Positions 32,367 to 40,602 of a stretch of DNA of 51,376 bases are shown here, piece by piece. The notes under the pieces are model-generated. The model worked only from the letters and a program-made list of their open reading frames with translations, did not search any database and was not told the DNA's origin. The stretch is taken from assembly GCA_045125655.1 (NCBI GenBank), contig JBGVNP010000071.1:1-51376 (forward strand), in the 5' to 3' direction. The stretch's first letter is position 1, and each line of letters opens with the position of its first letter. This stretch comes from RGIG4608 sp045125655. GTDB lineage: Bacteria > Bacillota > Clostridia > Oscillospirales > CAG-272. The position numbers were made by a program, and so were the translations under genes.

Positions 32367-32761
32367 ATAAATTGGGATTTGTTGCGCACGTTGTTCGCAC
32401 AAACCCACTGATTGTTTCGTCCACCTTTTCAAAGGTGGCGCTCCACGCGTAGTGGCGCCTGCGCGGCGTGAGCGCACCCGGCGTTTCTTTTCCATAGCTT
32501 TTCTTTGCACCTATACTTGCAAAGAAAAGCGGCTAAAGAGTCTTGGTATGAATAGTTAGTGCCACTAACTATGACAAGAATTTATCGTTTATCCGCTTTT
32601 TCTTTTGAAGAAGTAGCCCCAAAAGAAAAAGCTCCGCAAAAAGAAAAAGGGCGTTTTGTCGCCTACGCGGCGGGCGGTTACTTTTTTGAGAAAAAGTAAC
32701 CAAAAAACTTTTTTAATCGTTTGGTTCGTGCGAACAACGTGCGCGACAAATCAAAATTTGA
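32367..32761 (-). repeat. Palindromic element copy E8 (complete, 395 bp)
   Basis: Inverted placement: right tip first (ATAAATTGGGATTTGTTGCG), left tip last (CAAATCAAAATTTGA). Outer hairpins are CCACCTTTTCAAAGGTGG and GGTTACTTTTTTGAGAAAAA/GTAACC. The core is type B, with a strong AGTTAGTG-cc-ACTAACT mini-hairpin. Relative orientation is as in E3. Confidence 0.95.
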
Positions 32762-32777
32762 AGTTTATTTATAAATC

Positions 32778-32803
32778 AAGGGCTCCCAAACTCGAGAGCC
32801 CTT
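32778..32803 (-). terminator. Hairpin terminator of the ispH/rpsA operon
   Basis: AAGGGCTC (32778-32785) pairs with GAGCCCTT (32796-32803). The minus-strand tail GATTTATA is only moderately T-rich. Confidence 0.65.
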
Positions 32804-32814
32804 AAGATTTTTAA

Positions 32815-34836
32815 TTATTCAGCTTCAACTACTTCGGGAGCTGCTTCTTCAGCTACTTCCTCAACGGGAGCTTCTTCTTCAACAAGAAGGTCACGAATGG
32901 AAAGGCTGATCTTCTGCTTTTCATTGTCGATCTCGATAATCTTAGCATCAACTACCTGACCAAGCTCAAGAACGTCAGCAGGCTTGCTGATTCTCTTATT
33001 AGCAATCTTGGAGATGTGGATAAGGCCATCAACACCGTCCATGATCTCTGCAAATGCACCAAAGGGCATCATGTTTACGATCTTAACGGAAGCTACGTCA
33101 CCAACCTGATATCTGTTTGTGAAGAGCAACCAGGGATTTGTATCGTCTGTCTTATAGCCAAGAGAAATTCTCTTTGTTTCCTTATCGAAGGACTTAACGA
33201 AAACTGTGATCTCATCACCAACTGCAACTACTGCAGAGGGATGCTTTACGGGCTTCCAAGAAAGCTCGCTTACGTGCACCATACCGTCAACACCACCGAG
33301 GTCAACGAATGCACCGTAAGATGTGAGAGAACGAACTGTACCTGTGTACTGCTTGCCCTCTTCGATGCCTGCCCAGAATTCTTCTACCTTAGCGCGTCTC
33401 TGTGCGTTAAGTACTACTCTGATAGAACCGATAGCTCTCTTGCCCTGCTCCTTGATCTCGATGATCTTAAGATCAACGTTCTGACCAACGAGAACGGAAA
33501 GGTCGCCGTCCTTAGCGATTCCTGAGTGAGATGCGGGAACGAATACGTTTACGGAGTCAACTACTACTGTAAGACCGCCGTTAACTGCTTTAAGTACCTT
33601 ACCGGAAACAACCTCACCGCTGTCCTTAAGTGCAACGATGTTCTTCCAGTTTCTGTCGGAGTCAGTGCGCTTCTTAGAAAGCTCTGCAACGCCTTCGATA
33701 TCGCTTACACGAATAACGAATGCTTCAACTGCATCGCCGATATTGAACATATCTGTAAGGCGAACGGATGCATCATCTGTAATCTGCTCGGCCTTGATAA
33801 TGCCTGTAACTTTGGCGCCGAGGTCGAGCTGAAGCTCTGCATCGGTAACGTGTGTTACGTATCCGGTTACTGTATCTCCTGTATTTAAAGTTTTAAGTGA
33901 TTGTTCGAGCAATTCTGCAAAATTTTCTGTCATTTCGCTCATGATTAAAAATACCTCCTCGATATCGCGCTTCGGCGTTGACGCTCCTGCCACGATACCT
34001 ATCTTATTATTTGTCGGAAATCCATTGTCAAGCTCGCCTGCATTTTCAACCCACATGGTATGCTCACACGCTTCCTTACATATTTTATATAATTTCGCCG
34101 TATTCGAGCTTTCCCTACCGCCGACCACGACCATAAAATCGGAGTCCTCGGCTAAGGTTTTCGCCTCAATTTGACGAATTTCCGTAACATTACATATTGT
34201 ATCAAAAAAAATTGAATTTGTACAGTACTTTTTTACAATTTCTATACATTTTTTCCACTCTGCCAAATTTTGAGTCGTTTGAGCCGCCAAAATCAGCGTT
34301 TTTTTGTGCAATTTTGATAATTGCTCATTTTTCAAAAACTCCTCAAGTGCGAGTGAATTTTCAAACACCTTTTTTTCGCCCTCTGCATAGCTCATTATAC
34401 CCACAACCTCGGGATGTACGGACGAGCCAAGCAAGGCAAACACGGTTTCATTATTACTGTTCTCTTTTGCGATTTTGTGTATCTTTTTTACGTAGGGGCA
34501 AGTTAAATCGACGTAATCGAAAAATGGGTTATTTTTCTTACATTCGGCAAGTATTTTTTCGGTTTCCACGGGTATCCCGTGTGCTCTTATAAACACAACC
34601 GAGGGGTGATTTTCGTCACTTTCGTCGCATATACGGGAAATATCCTCGGCACTGATGCTTCTAACGCCCTGCTCCTCAAGATAACGGTTATATCCCTCAT
34701 TATGTATAAGATGACCGAGAGTATATATCCGCTCGCCCTCACGCTTTTCAAAAAGTCGCTTTTCTACCGCGTCGGTTGCTCGCTTAACGCCAAAGCAAAA
34801 GCCCGAGTGCTCTGCCACCGTTATTTTATTTGGCAT
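32815..34836 (-). CDS. ispH: Fused IspH (HMBPP reductase) and ribosomal protein S1
   Basis: A 673-residue fusion. Residues 1 to about 290 are IspH, the [4Fe-4S] enzyme making IPP/DMAPP in the MEP pathway. It starts AEHSGFCFGVKRA (first cluster Cys) and has cysteines in VDLTCPYVKKIH and FDTICNVTEIRQ, and the GASTPKRDIEEV end. From about residue 320 come four S1 RNA-binding domains: GDTVTGYV, GEVVSGKV, GKQYTGTVRSLTSYGAFVDL and GDVASVKIVNMMPFGAFAEI. An acidic tail (EEEAPVEEVAEEAAPEVVEAE) follows. This fusion is known from Clostridia. It is the last gene of the flavoprotein-cmk-plsC operon and overlaps plsC by 11 bases. Confidence 0.96.
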   Translation of the reverse strand: MPNKITVAEHSGFCFGVKRATDAVEKRLFEKREGERIYTLGHLIHNEGYNRYLEEQGVRSISAEDISRICDESDENHPSVVFIRAHGIPVETEKILAECKKNNPFFDYVDLTCPYVKKIHKIAKENSNNETVFALLGSSVHPEVVGIMSYAEGEKKVFENSLALEEFLKNEQLSKLHKKTLILAAQTTQNLAEWKKCIEIVKKYCTNSIFFDTICNVTEIRQIEAKTLAEDSDFMVVVGGRESSNTAKLYKICKEACEHTMWVENAGELDNGFPTNNKIGIVAGASTPKRDIEEVFLIMSEMTENFAELLEQSLKTLNTGDTVTGYVTHVTDAELQLDLGAKVTGIIKAEQITDDASVRLTDMFNIGDAVEAFVIRVSDIEGVAELSKKRTDSDRNWKNIVALKDSGEVVSGKVLKAVNGGLTVVVDSVNVFVPASHSGIAKDGDLSVLVGQNVDLKIIEIKEQGKRAIGSIRVVLNAQRRAKVEEFWAGIEEGKQYTGTVRSLTSYGAFVDLGGVDGMVHVSELSWKPVKHPSAVVAVGDEITVFVKSFDKETKRISLGYKTDDTNPWLLFTNRYQVGDVASVKIVNMMPFGAFAEIMDGVDGLIHISKIANKRISKPADVLELGQVVDAKIIEIDNEKQKISLSIRDLLVEEEAPVEEVAEEAAPEVVEAE

Positions 34837-35491
34837 TCTCTATATCCGTGGTCGTCCAAAGCTCGCAAACATCGTCAAAAATGCGGTCCGCTATCTTCTG
34901 GTGACCTTCGCTTCCCTTATTATTTTCAAGATCAAATTCCTCGCTCTTTATGAGCTTACCTATGACAAGATAGTTCTTTTTGAACATCTTGGTCTTGCCA
35001 CCCTCCGTCTTTATACAAACAGGGAGAACGTCAGCACCGCTTCGAGACGCAATAAGTCCGACACCGTTTTTGACGGACGTGGTAGAGGGATCGATTCCGG
35101 GCATTCTCGTTCCCTGGGGGAAGATGCCCACGCAATCATCGTCCTTGAGCAGATTTATTGTGTTTCTGAGAGCCGTGATATCACTGCTCTTTCTGTCAAC
35201 GGGATAGCATCCTATTGCCTTAAGAAATGCGCCCACAACGGGAACCTTGAAAAGCTCCTTTTTGGACATAAAGCGTATTTGATTCTTCATAGATGCACAG
35301 ATGATTACGCCGTCAGCCGCGCCCGTATGGTTACAAGCCACGATAAAATGCTGATCAAGTGGCTCATTTTCAGGGTTGATGACTCTTACTCTATAGAGTC
35401 TGCGAGCTGCACCCGCGAGAAGCCAATAGAAAAATTTATACGTTTTCTTTTCTTTATCAAAATTTACGTTTTTCTTATTATTTTCGCTCAT
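34826..35491 (-). CDS. plsC: 1-acyl-sn-glycerol-3-phosphate acyltransferase
   Basis: Membrane-associated acyltransferase making phosphatidic acid. The 221-residue protein has the HX4D motif in CNHTGAADGV (near residue 50), KKELFKVPVVGAFLKAIGCYPVDR, and the third motif as FPQGTRMPG (near 125), where most homologues have FPEGTR. A hydrophobic stretch near residue 20-30 (FFYWLLAGAA) may anchor it. It overlaps the preceding cmk by 14 bases and the following ispH by 11, so it is tightly coupled. Confidence 0.94.
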   Translation of the reverse strand: MSENNKKNVNFDKEKKTYKFFYWLLAGAARRLYRVRVINPENEPLDQHFIVACNHTGAADGVIICASMKNQIRFMSKKELFKVPVVGAFLKAIGCYPVDRKSSDITALRNTINLLKDDDCVGIFPQGTRMPGIDPSTTSVKNGVGLIASRSGADVLPVCIKTEGGKTKMFKKNYLVIGKLIKSEEFDLENNKGSEGHQKIADRIFDDVCELWTTTDIENAK

Positions 35492-36140
35492 TTACTAACC
35501 TCACGATTTCTTTAAGACTATCTTCAACGCTCATATCCGAGTTGTCAAAAATCACGGCATCATCCGCAGGAACTGCAGGTGCGATATCTCTGTTTTTATC
35601 GTTTTTGTCACGCTCGATCATATCCGCGAGCACATCCTCATATTTTGCATCAACGCCCTTTGCGGCAAGCTCAAGAGTTCTTCTTTTTGCGCGTGTTTCG
35701 TTGGTTGCAACGAGGAATACTTTAACGTCGGCATCGGGGATTATCACAGTACCAATATCTCTTCCATCCATAACAACGCTATTTTCACGAGCCATTGATT
35801 TCTGCATATCAAGTAAAAATTCACGCACTGCGGGAATAGCGGACACCGCAGAAGCATACATTGACATCTCGGGCATTCTTATCTTATCACCAAGATCCTC
35901 ACCGTTGAGTATCACTCTCTGCGAGCCGTTTTCATATTTAAGCTCGATCTTTACATCGGGGAGAAGAGCTATAACCTGCTCTGCATCGTGGGGATCCTTT
36001 CCGCAAAGATAAACGTAGTATCCCACGGTGCGGTAAAGTGCGCCCGTATCAACGTAGATTATGCCAAGCTCACGCGCAACTGCCTTTGCGAGTGTGCTTT
36101 TCCCCGATCCGCTTGGACCGTCGATTGCTATTCTGATCAT
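35478..36140 (-). CDS. cmk: Cytidylate kinase
   Basis: Phosphorylates CMP/dCMP to the diphosphates. The 220-residue protein has the P-loop DGPSGSGKSTLAKAVARELG (residues 8-27), VDTGALYRTVGYY, the VVMDGRDIGTVIIPDADVKVFL segment and the Arg-rich RAKRR lid region. It lies 17 bases after the flavoprotein gene in an order (flavoprotein-cmk-plsC-ispH/rpsA) conserved in Clostridia. Confidence 0.96.
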   Translation of the reverse strand: MIRIAIDGPSGSGKSTLAKAVARELGIIYVDTGALYRTVGYYVYLCGKDPHDAEQVIALLPDVKIELKYENGSQRVILNGEDLGDKIRMPEMSMYASAVSAIPAVREFLLDMQKSMARENSVVMDGRDIGTVIIPDADVKVFLVATNETRAKRRTLELAAKGVDAKYEDVLADMIERDKNDKNRDIAPAVPADDAVIFDNSDMSVEDSLKEIVRLVNERK

Positions 36141-36157
36141 TTTTATACTCCTTTAAA

Positions 36158-37417
36158 TCATTCAAACGAGCTCCACGCCGCGTTCTCACCCGCCGAAACG
36201 GCAGTTGAAAATGCTATTTGGAGATTAAATCCGCCCGTATACGCATCAAGGTCGAGGACCTCGCCCGCAAAATACAAGCCGCTAACTATCTTTGATTCCA
36301 TTGTTTTGGGGCTGATTTCGTTTACCGCCACACCGCCCTTTGTGATTATAGCTTCATCTATGGGTCGAAATGCCACAAGGGGAATTTCAAGCTCCTTGAT
36401 AATAGAAACAAGATGCTCTCTTTCCTCCTTGGTTATTGAATTCACTTTTTTGCGCGCGTCTATGCCCGAGAGTCCGACGATTATCGGTATCATCTTCTGG
36501 GGCAAAAGCGCATCAAGAGAATTCACAAAATCCTTATTGATACACTCGGCAAAATCTGACAAAATTCTTGCATCAAGCGTTTTATGATCAAGCGCGGGCT
36601 TCATATCGATAAGTGCCACATATTTACCGCTCTCAATATCGTCAATATGTGCGCTTGAGGAAAGCACAACGGGACCTGTGATTCCAAAATGAGTGAACAT
36701 CATCTCACCAAAGTCGTCATAAACAACTTTGCCGCTTTGCTTGTCCTTTATCTTAAAGCCGATGTTTTTAAGAGAGAGTCCTTGAAGTCTTGCGCAGAGC
36801 TTACCCTCTGCCACAAGGGGAACGAGGGAAGGTCTTATTTCGGTAACGGTATGTCCCGCTTTTCTTGCAAAGCGATATCCGTCACCGCTTGAACCCGTTT
36901 TAGGATAGGATGCTCCTCCCGTACAGACGATAACGCTTTTTGCACCGTAGCTCTCGCCGTTAGCCATAACACCAAGAACCTTGCCATCATCTATTATCAA
37001 TCCCTCGACTCTTTTATTGAAAATGCGAACGCCTGCCTCCACACAGGCATTCTCCAAGGCAGAAACGATGTCCTGCGCTCTATCGGTCTGCGGAAAAACT
37101 CTCTTGCCTCTCTCGGTTTTTAAGGGGACTCCGCATTCCTCGAAAAAGTCCTTGGTATCGGCGGTGGAAAAGCGTGAAATTGCGGCAAAAAGAAATTTTT
37201 GATTTGTTGCAACGTTTGAAAGAAACTCGTTTTTATCACAGTCGTTGGTGACGTTACAGCGTCCCTTGCCCGTGATTCTCAGCTTACGACCGAGCTTTTC
37301 GTTTTTTTCAAAAAGTATAACGTCCGCACCGTTTCTTGCGGCAGTTACTGCAGCCATCATTCCTGCCGCTCCGCCGCCCACTACGATTACGGATGCACTG
37401 TCAAAAAAATCCTTCAT
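36158..37417 (-). CDS. HI0933/BaiN-family FAD-dependent oxidoreductase
   Basis: A 419-residue flavoprotein with VIVVGGGAAGMMAAVTAARNG near the N terminus, LGRKLRITGKGRCNVTND (family signature), VIVCTGGASYPKTGSSGDG, and the C-terminal YFAGEVLDLDAYTGGFNLQIAFSTA. The family includes enzymes assigned to bile-acid dehydroxylation (BaiN) but most members are of unknown substrate. An ATG at 37441 is in frame but would lie only about two bases from the predicted transcription start; the ATG at 37417 fits better. It heads the cmk-plsC-ispH/rpsA operon. Confidence 0.9.
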   Translation of the reverse strand: MKDFFDSASVIVVGGGAAGMMAAVTAARNGADVILFEKNEKLGRKLRITGKGRCNVTNDCDKNEFLSNVATNQKFLFAAISRFSTADTKDFFEECGVPLKTERGKRVFPQTDRAQDIVSALENACVEAGVRIFNKRVEGLIIDDGKVLGVMANGESYGAKSVIVCTGGASYPKTGSSGDGYRFARKAGHTVTEIRPSLVPLVAEGKLCARLQGLSLKNIGFKIKDKQSGKVVYDDFGEMMFTHFGITGPVVLSSSAHIDDIESGKYVALIDMKPALDHKTLDARILSDFAECINKDFVNSLDALLPQKMIPIIVGLSGIDARKKVNSITKEEREHLVSIIKELEIPLVAFRPIDEAIITKGGVAVNEISPKTMESKIVSGLYFAGEVLDLDAYTGGFNLQIAFSTAVSAGENAAWSSFE

Positions 37418-37449
37418 CTTCTTTTCCCCATAGTACACCATTTTACTAT

Positions 37450-37478
37450 ATTATATAATTTATGTCCCGAATTGTCAA
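37450..37478 (-). promoter_or_regulatory. Sigma-A promoter of the flavoprotein-cmk-plsC-ispH/rpsA operon
   Basis: Minus strand: TTGACA (37478-37473), 17 bases, TATAAT (37455-37450). Confidence 0.88.
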
Positions 37479-37592
37479 TAGATTTTAACACTAAATAATT
37501 TGCGATAATGCTCAACTTTTTTTGACGATACTATAGAAAAAGAACAAGAACTGTGATATAATATAAGCAGAAATTTATTTTAAGAGGTCGTT

Positions 37593-39062
37593 ATGCGCTT
37601 ATCAATCCTTCTTGAAAAAATTGAATATAGCGGAAATTGCCCTGTCTATGATGTGGAAAGCATCACAAATGACTCCCGAAATGCAAATAAAAGCTCTATA
37701 TTTGTTTGCATAAAGGGATTCAAAACAGACGGACATCTTTTTGCCAAGTCCGCCTACGACAACGGATGTCGCGTTTTTATTTGTGAGCGAGAGATCGATC
37801 TCCCAAGCGATGCGTTCACTGTGACTGTACCAAACACAAGATGCGCCTTAGCTCTTCTCTCCTCCGCGCTTTATGGAGATCCGTCACGTGAGCTTATAGT
37901 TATCGGCATCACGGGAACGAAGGGCAAAACGACCACTGCGCTTATGATAAAGCAGCTCCTTGACAATGTTGGAATCCCTACGGGATATATTGGGTCAAAC
38001 GGAGTTATCTTCGGTGACAGAAAGATCGAAACGCCAAACACCACTCCCGAGAGCCATATTTTAGCGCGTTATCTTCGCGATATGGCGGACAGCGGCATGC
38101 GCGCGGCGGTAATGGAGATATCTTCACAAGCCCTAAAGCTCGACCGCGTACTCGGAATAAACTTTGACATTGCGCTTTTTACGAATTTTTCACCCGACCA
38201 CATAGGTCCTGACGAGCATCCCGATATTGAGGACTATTTTCTTTCAAAGAAAAAGCTCTTTGACAAGTACGGTGCTTCCACTGTGATAGCCAACGCCGAT
38301 GATGAAATGAGTGAAAAAATTCTTGCAGATTGCGATGCGGAAAAAATATTTTATTCAACGGATGCTCCTGCCTTTTTTAGAGCTGAAGAACTTTCTCTTT
38401 TAAGCAGCGATCAAGCCCTTGGAACGAGTTTTATTTGCCGTGAGGGAAATGAGCGATTTGCTTGTTCCCTATCAATTCCAGGAGTATTTAACGTTCACAA
38501 TGCACTTGCAGCTATTGCTGTGGCAAGAAAACTCGGCATTGAGCAAGAAAAAATAGCAAGTGCGCTTGAAAGCATAAATATTGAGGGACGCTTTGAAACC
38601 TTAATCTCACCAAGCGGAGCGCGATTTGTTATTGATTATGCTCACAACGGCTTGAGTCTTAAATCTGCGCTCTGCGCTCTGAGAGAATATCAACCGCGCC
38701 GTCTTATCTGCCTTTTTGGCTCGGTAGGTTGCAGAACCCGTTTACGCCGCACTCAGCTTGGCGAGGTTGCGGCAGAATTTGCGGATTTTTCAATTCTCAC
38801 CTCCGACAATCCCGACACGGAGAATCCAATGCAGATAATAAACGAAATTGCTCTTTGCTTTGACGATGAAGAGTCCTATATTGCGATTCCCGACAGAAAG
38901 GATGCCATATGCTTTGCCTTCGATATGGCAAGGAACGGGGACATTGTTTTGCTTGCGGGAAAGGGACACGAGCGTTATCAGCTAATAGGAGGCAAGAAGC
39001 TACCCTTCTCCGAAAAAGAAATAATAATGGACCTTATTAACAAAATCAGAAGGACTAAATAA
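37593..39062 (+). CDS. murE: MurE-family UDP-MurNAc-tripeptide synthetase
   Basis: Adds the third amino acid to UDP-MurNAc-L-Ala-D-Glu. The 489-residue protein has the ATP loop GITGTKGKTTT (105-115), TPNTTPES (148-155), the likely carbamylated lysine in SKKKLFD (219-225), GVFNVHNALAAIAV (297-310), and the C-terminal GKGHERYQ (456-463). The residue that reads diaminopimelate in DAP-adding enzymes, Arg of DNPR, is Asp here (DNPD, 405-408), and the GDRD/K-RP region is FGSVGCRTRLRRTQLG. The third residue added is therefore uncertain. It is transcribed alone, with AAGAGGT before the ATG, a TATAAT at 37557 with a weak -35, and a strong terminator. Confidence 0.9.
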   Translation: MRLSILLEKIEYSGNCPVYDVESITNDSRNANKSSIFVCIKGFKTDGHLFAKSAYDNGCRVFICEREIDLPSDAFTVTVPNTRCALALLSSALYGDPSRELIVIGITGTKGKTTTALMIKQLLDNVGIPTGYIGSNGVIFGDRKIETPNTTPESHILARYLRDMADSGMRAAVMEISSQALKLDRVLGINFDIALFTNFSPDHIGPDEHPDIEDYFLSKKKLFDKYGASTVIANADDEMSEKILADCDAEKIFYSTDAPAFFRAEELSLLSSDQALGTSFICREGNERFACSLSIPGVFNVHNALAAIAVARKLGIEQEKIASALESINIEGRFETLISPSGARFVIDYAHNGLSLKSALCALREYQPRRLICLFGSVGCRTRLRRTQLGEVAAEFADFSILTSDNPDTENPMQIINEIALCFDDEESYIAIPDRKDAICFAFDMARNGDIVLLAGKGHERYQLIGGKKLPFSEKEIIMDLINKIRRTK

Positions 39063-39072
39063 ACATATAAAA

Positions 39073-39110
39073 ATACCGCCCTTGAAAATCAAGAGCGGTA
39101 TCGTTTTTTG
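39073..39110. terminator. Terminator of murE
   Basis: ATACCGC (39073-39079) pairs with GCGGTAT (39095-39101), extended by CTTGA/TCAAG, then CGTTTTTTG. The converging DUF1385 gene ends six bases beyond. Confidence 0.85.
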
Positions 39111-39115
39111 TTAAA

Positions 39116-40075
39116 TTAAATTTCATCCGAGCCGTCGTCGGGAATTACCTCATTGACTGCCGCGATAGCACATTCGATCATATCGTCGGTGGGTTCAAGA
39201 ACGGTTATTCTCTGCATCCAAAGTCCCGGAGCAGAAAGAATACGTGTGAACGCATTATCGTGCTTGCCAGCAAATTTGATAAATTCATAGCCAATTCCCA
39301 TTGTGAGAGGAAGAAGCACGAGCTTAAAGAGTGCTCTTATAGCGGAATTAACTTCCATTCCACCGATATGGGTGGGAATGAGCATACCGATAAAGATACT
39401 GATAATGAGCATTACGATAAGGAAGCTTGTACCGCAACGGGGGTGGAATCTTCCCATTTTTCTGACGTTCTCAACCGTAAGTTCAAGTCCTGCCTCGTAG
39501 CAGAAGATGGTCTTATGTTCTGCGCCGTGGTACATAAATGTGCGCTTAATGTCATTCATTCTTGAAACAAGTGACATATATGCCACGAGTATTGCGATTT
39601 TTAGTATTCCTTCAAAAAATGATTTTAAGAAGATGGATTCTGCAAGGAATGGCAAGAGCTTTGACAAAAGCTCATAAATAAGGGACGGAAGATAGATAAA
39701 GAGTCCAACGGAAAGAAGAACTCCGAGCACCATTGCTACAACACCGACAACACCCATAATGCCTTCGCTTTCCTTTTTTTCATCCTCATCCTCAAAGCCC
39801 GCAATCTCCGCGCTCTTCATAAGGGATTTATAGCCCGTCATCATTGCGGATACGAAATTGAAAACTCCGCGCACAACGGGAACTTTTTTCAATTTATCAA
39901 TGAACGTTTCCTTTTTTTCGGTTACGGTAGCCCATTTCTCAAGGACTATCTCACCCTGCGGATTTCTAACCGCCATCGCAGTCATCTTGGGACCGCGCAT
40001 CATAATGCCTTCAATAAGTGCCTGACCGCCTATTGAGGTCTTTTTAGCGAAACACGCTTTGCTATTTTCTGACAT
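39116..40075 (-). CDS. DUF1385 (YqhQ-type) membrane protein
   Basis: A 319-residue protein of a widespread Firmicutes family with unknown function. Near the N terminus is the family signature SIGGQALIEGIMMRGPKMTAMAVRNPQGEIV. Several membrane segments follow (near 110-135, 150-185 and 240-280), with the MYHGAEHKTIFCYE (near 185) and FHPRCGTSFLI motifs whose His and Cys residues suggest metal binding. The frame opens 18 codons earlier, but GGAG is spaced for the ATG at 40075. Element E9 lies about 100 bases upstream, with a possible TATAAT in the gap. Confidence 0.88.
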   Translation of the reverse strand: MSENSKACFAKKTSIGGQALIEGIMMRGPKMTAMAVRNPQGEIVLEKWATVTEKKETFIDKLKKVPVVRGVFNFVSAMMTGYKSLMKSAEIAGFEDEDEKKESEGIMGVVGVVAMVLGVLLSVGLFIYLPSLIYELLSKLLPFLAESIFLKSFFEGILKIAILVAYMSLVSRMNDIKRTFMYHGAEHKTIFCYEAGLELTVENVRKMGRFHPRCGTSFLIVMLIISIFIGMLIPTHIGGMEVNSAIRALFKLVLLPLTMGIGYEFIKFAGKHDNAFTRILSAPGLWMQRITVLEPTDDMIECAIAAVNEVIPDDGSDEI

Positions 40076-40175
40076 ATATACTCCATTCTGCCCTTTTGGG
40101 CGATAATTATCTAATAGAGCATTATACATTATATTTGTTAACTGTTTGTGAACAAAACCCTAATTATCGTTACTT

Positions 40176-40570
40176 TCAAATTTTGATTTATCGAGCACGT
40201 TGTTAGCACAGACCAATCGGTTGTTTTGCACCGCTTTTTCAAAAGTGGCGCCCTGCGCGGCGTGAGCGCAAAAAACGCCCTTTTTCTTTTTGCAAAGCTT
40301 TTTCTTTTGGGGCTACTTTCTCAAAAGAAAAAGCGGCTAAAGAGTTTTGGTATTTAAAGATAGTGCCACAAACTATAGCGACTGCTCCTCTTTTATCCAC
40401 TTTTTCTTTGACGAAATAAGCGCAAAGAAAAAGTTCCCAAAAAGAAACGCTGAATACAGGGCTACGCGCCCCGTACCCGCGCCACTGCGCGTGGAGCGCC
40501 ACCTTTAAAAAGGTGGACGAAACAATCAGTGGGTCTGTGCGAACATAGTGCGCGCTAAATCCAAATTTAT
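40176..40570 (+). repeat. Palindromic element copy E9 (complete, 395 bp)
   Basis: Left tip first, right tip last, core in the plus orientation (as E2) but of type B, with ATAGTgccacaaACTAT. The left outer hairpin is slightly mismatched (CCGC/GTGG); the right one is CCACCTTTAAAAAGGTGG. Confidence 0.95.
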
Positions 40571-40571
40571 C

Positions 40572-40598
40572 ACAAAAGGGACTCAAAATGAGTCCCTT
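40572..40598. terminator. Terminator of the MFS-glycosidase operon
   Basis: AAGGGACTC (40576-40584) pairs with GAGTCCCTT (40590-40598), with TTTTG on the minus strand and ATTTTTATTTT on the plus strand. Confidence 0.82.
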
Positions 40599-40602
40599 AT
40601 TT

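Noticed and set aside
33016..33888. Plus-strand frames opposite the S1 domains of the ispH/rpsA fusion
   Set aside because: Antisense shadows of a conserved gene, without ribosome-binding sites or recognisable domains.
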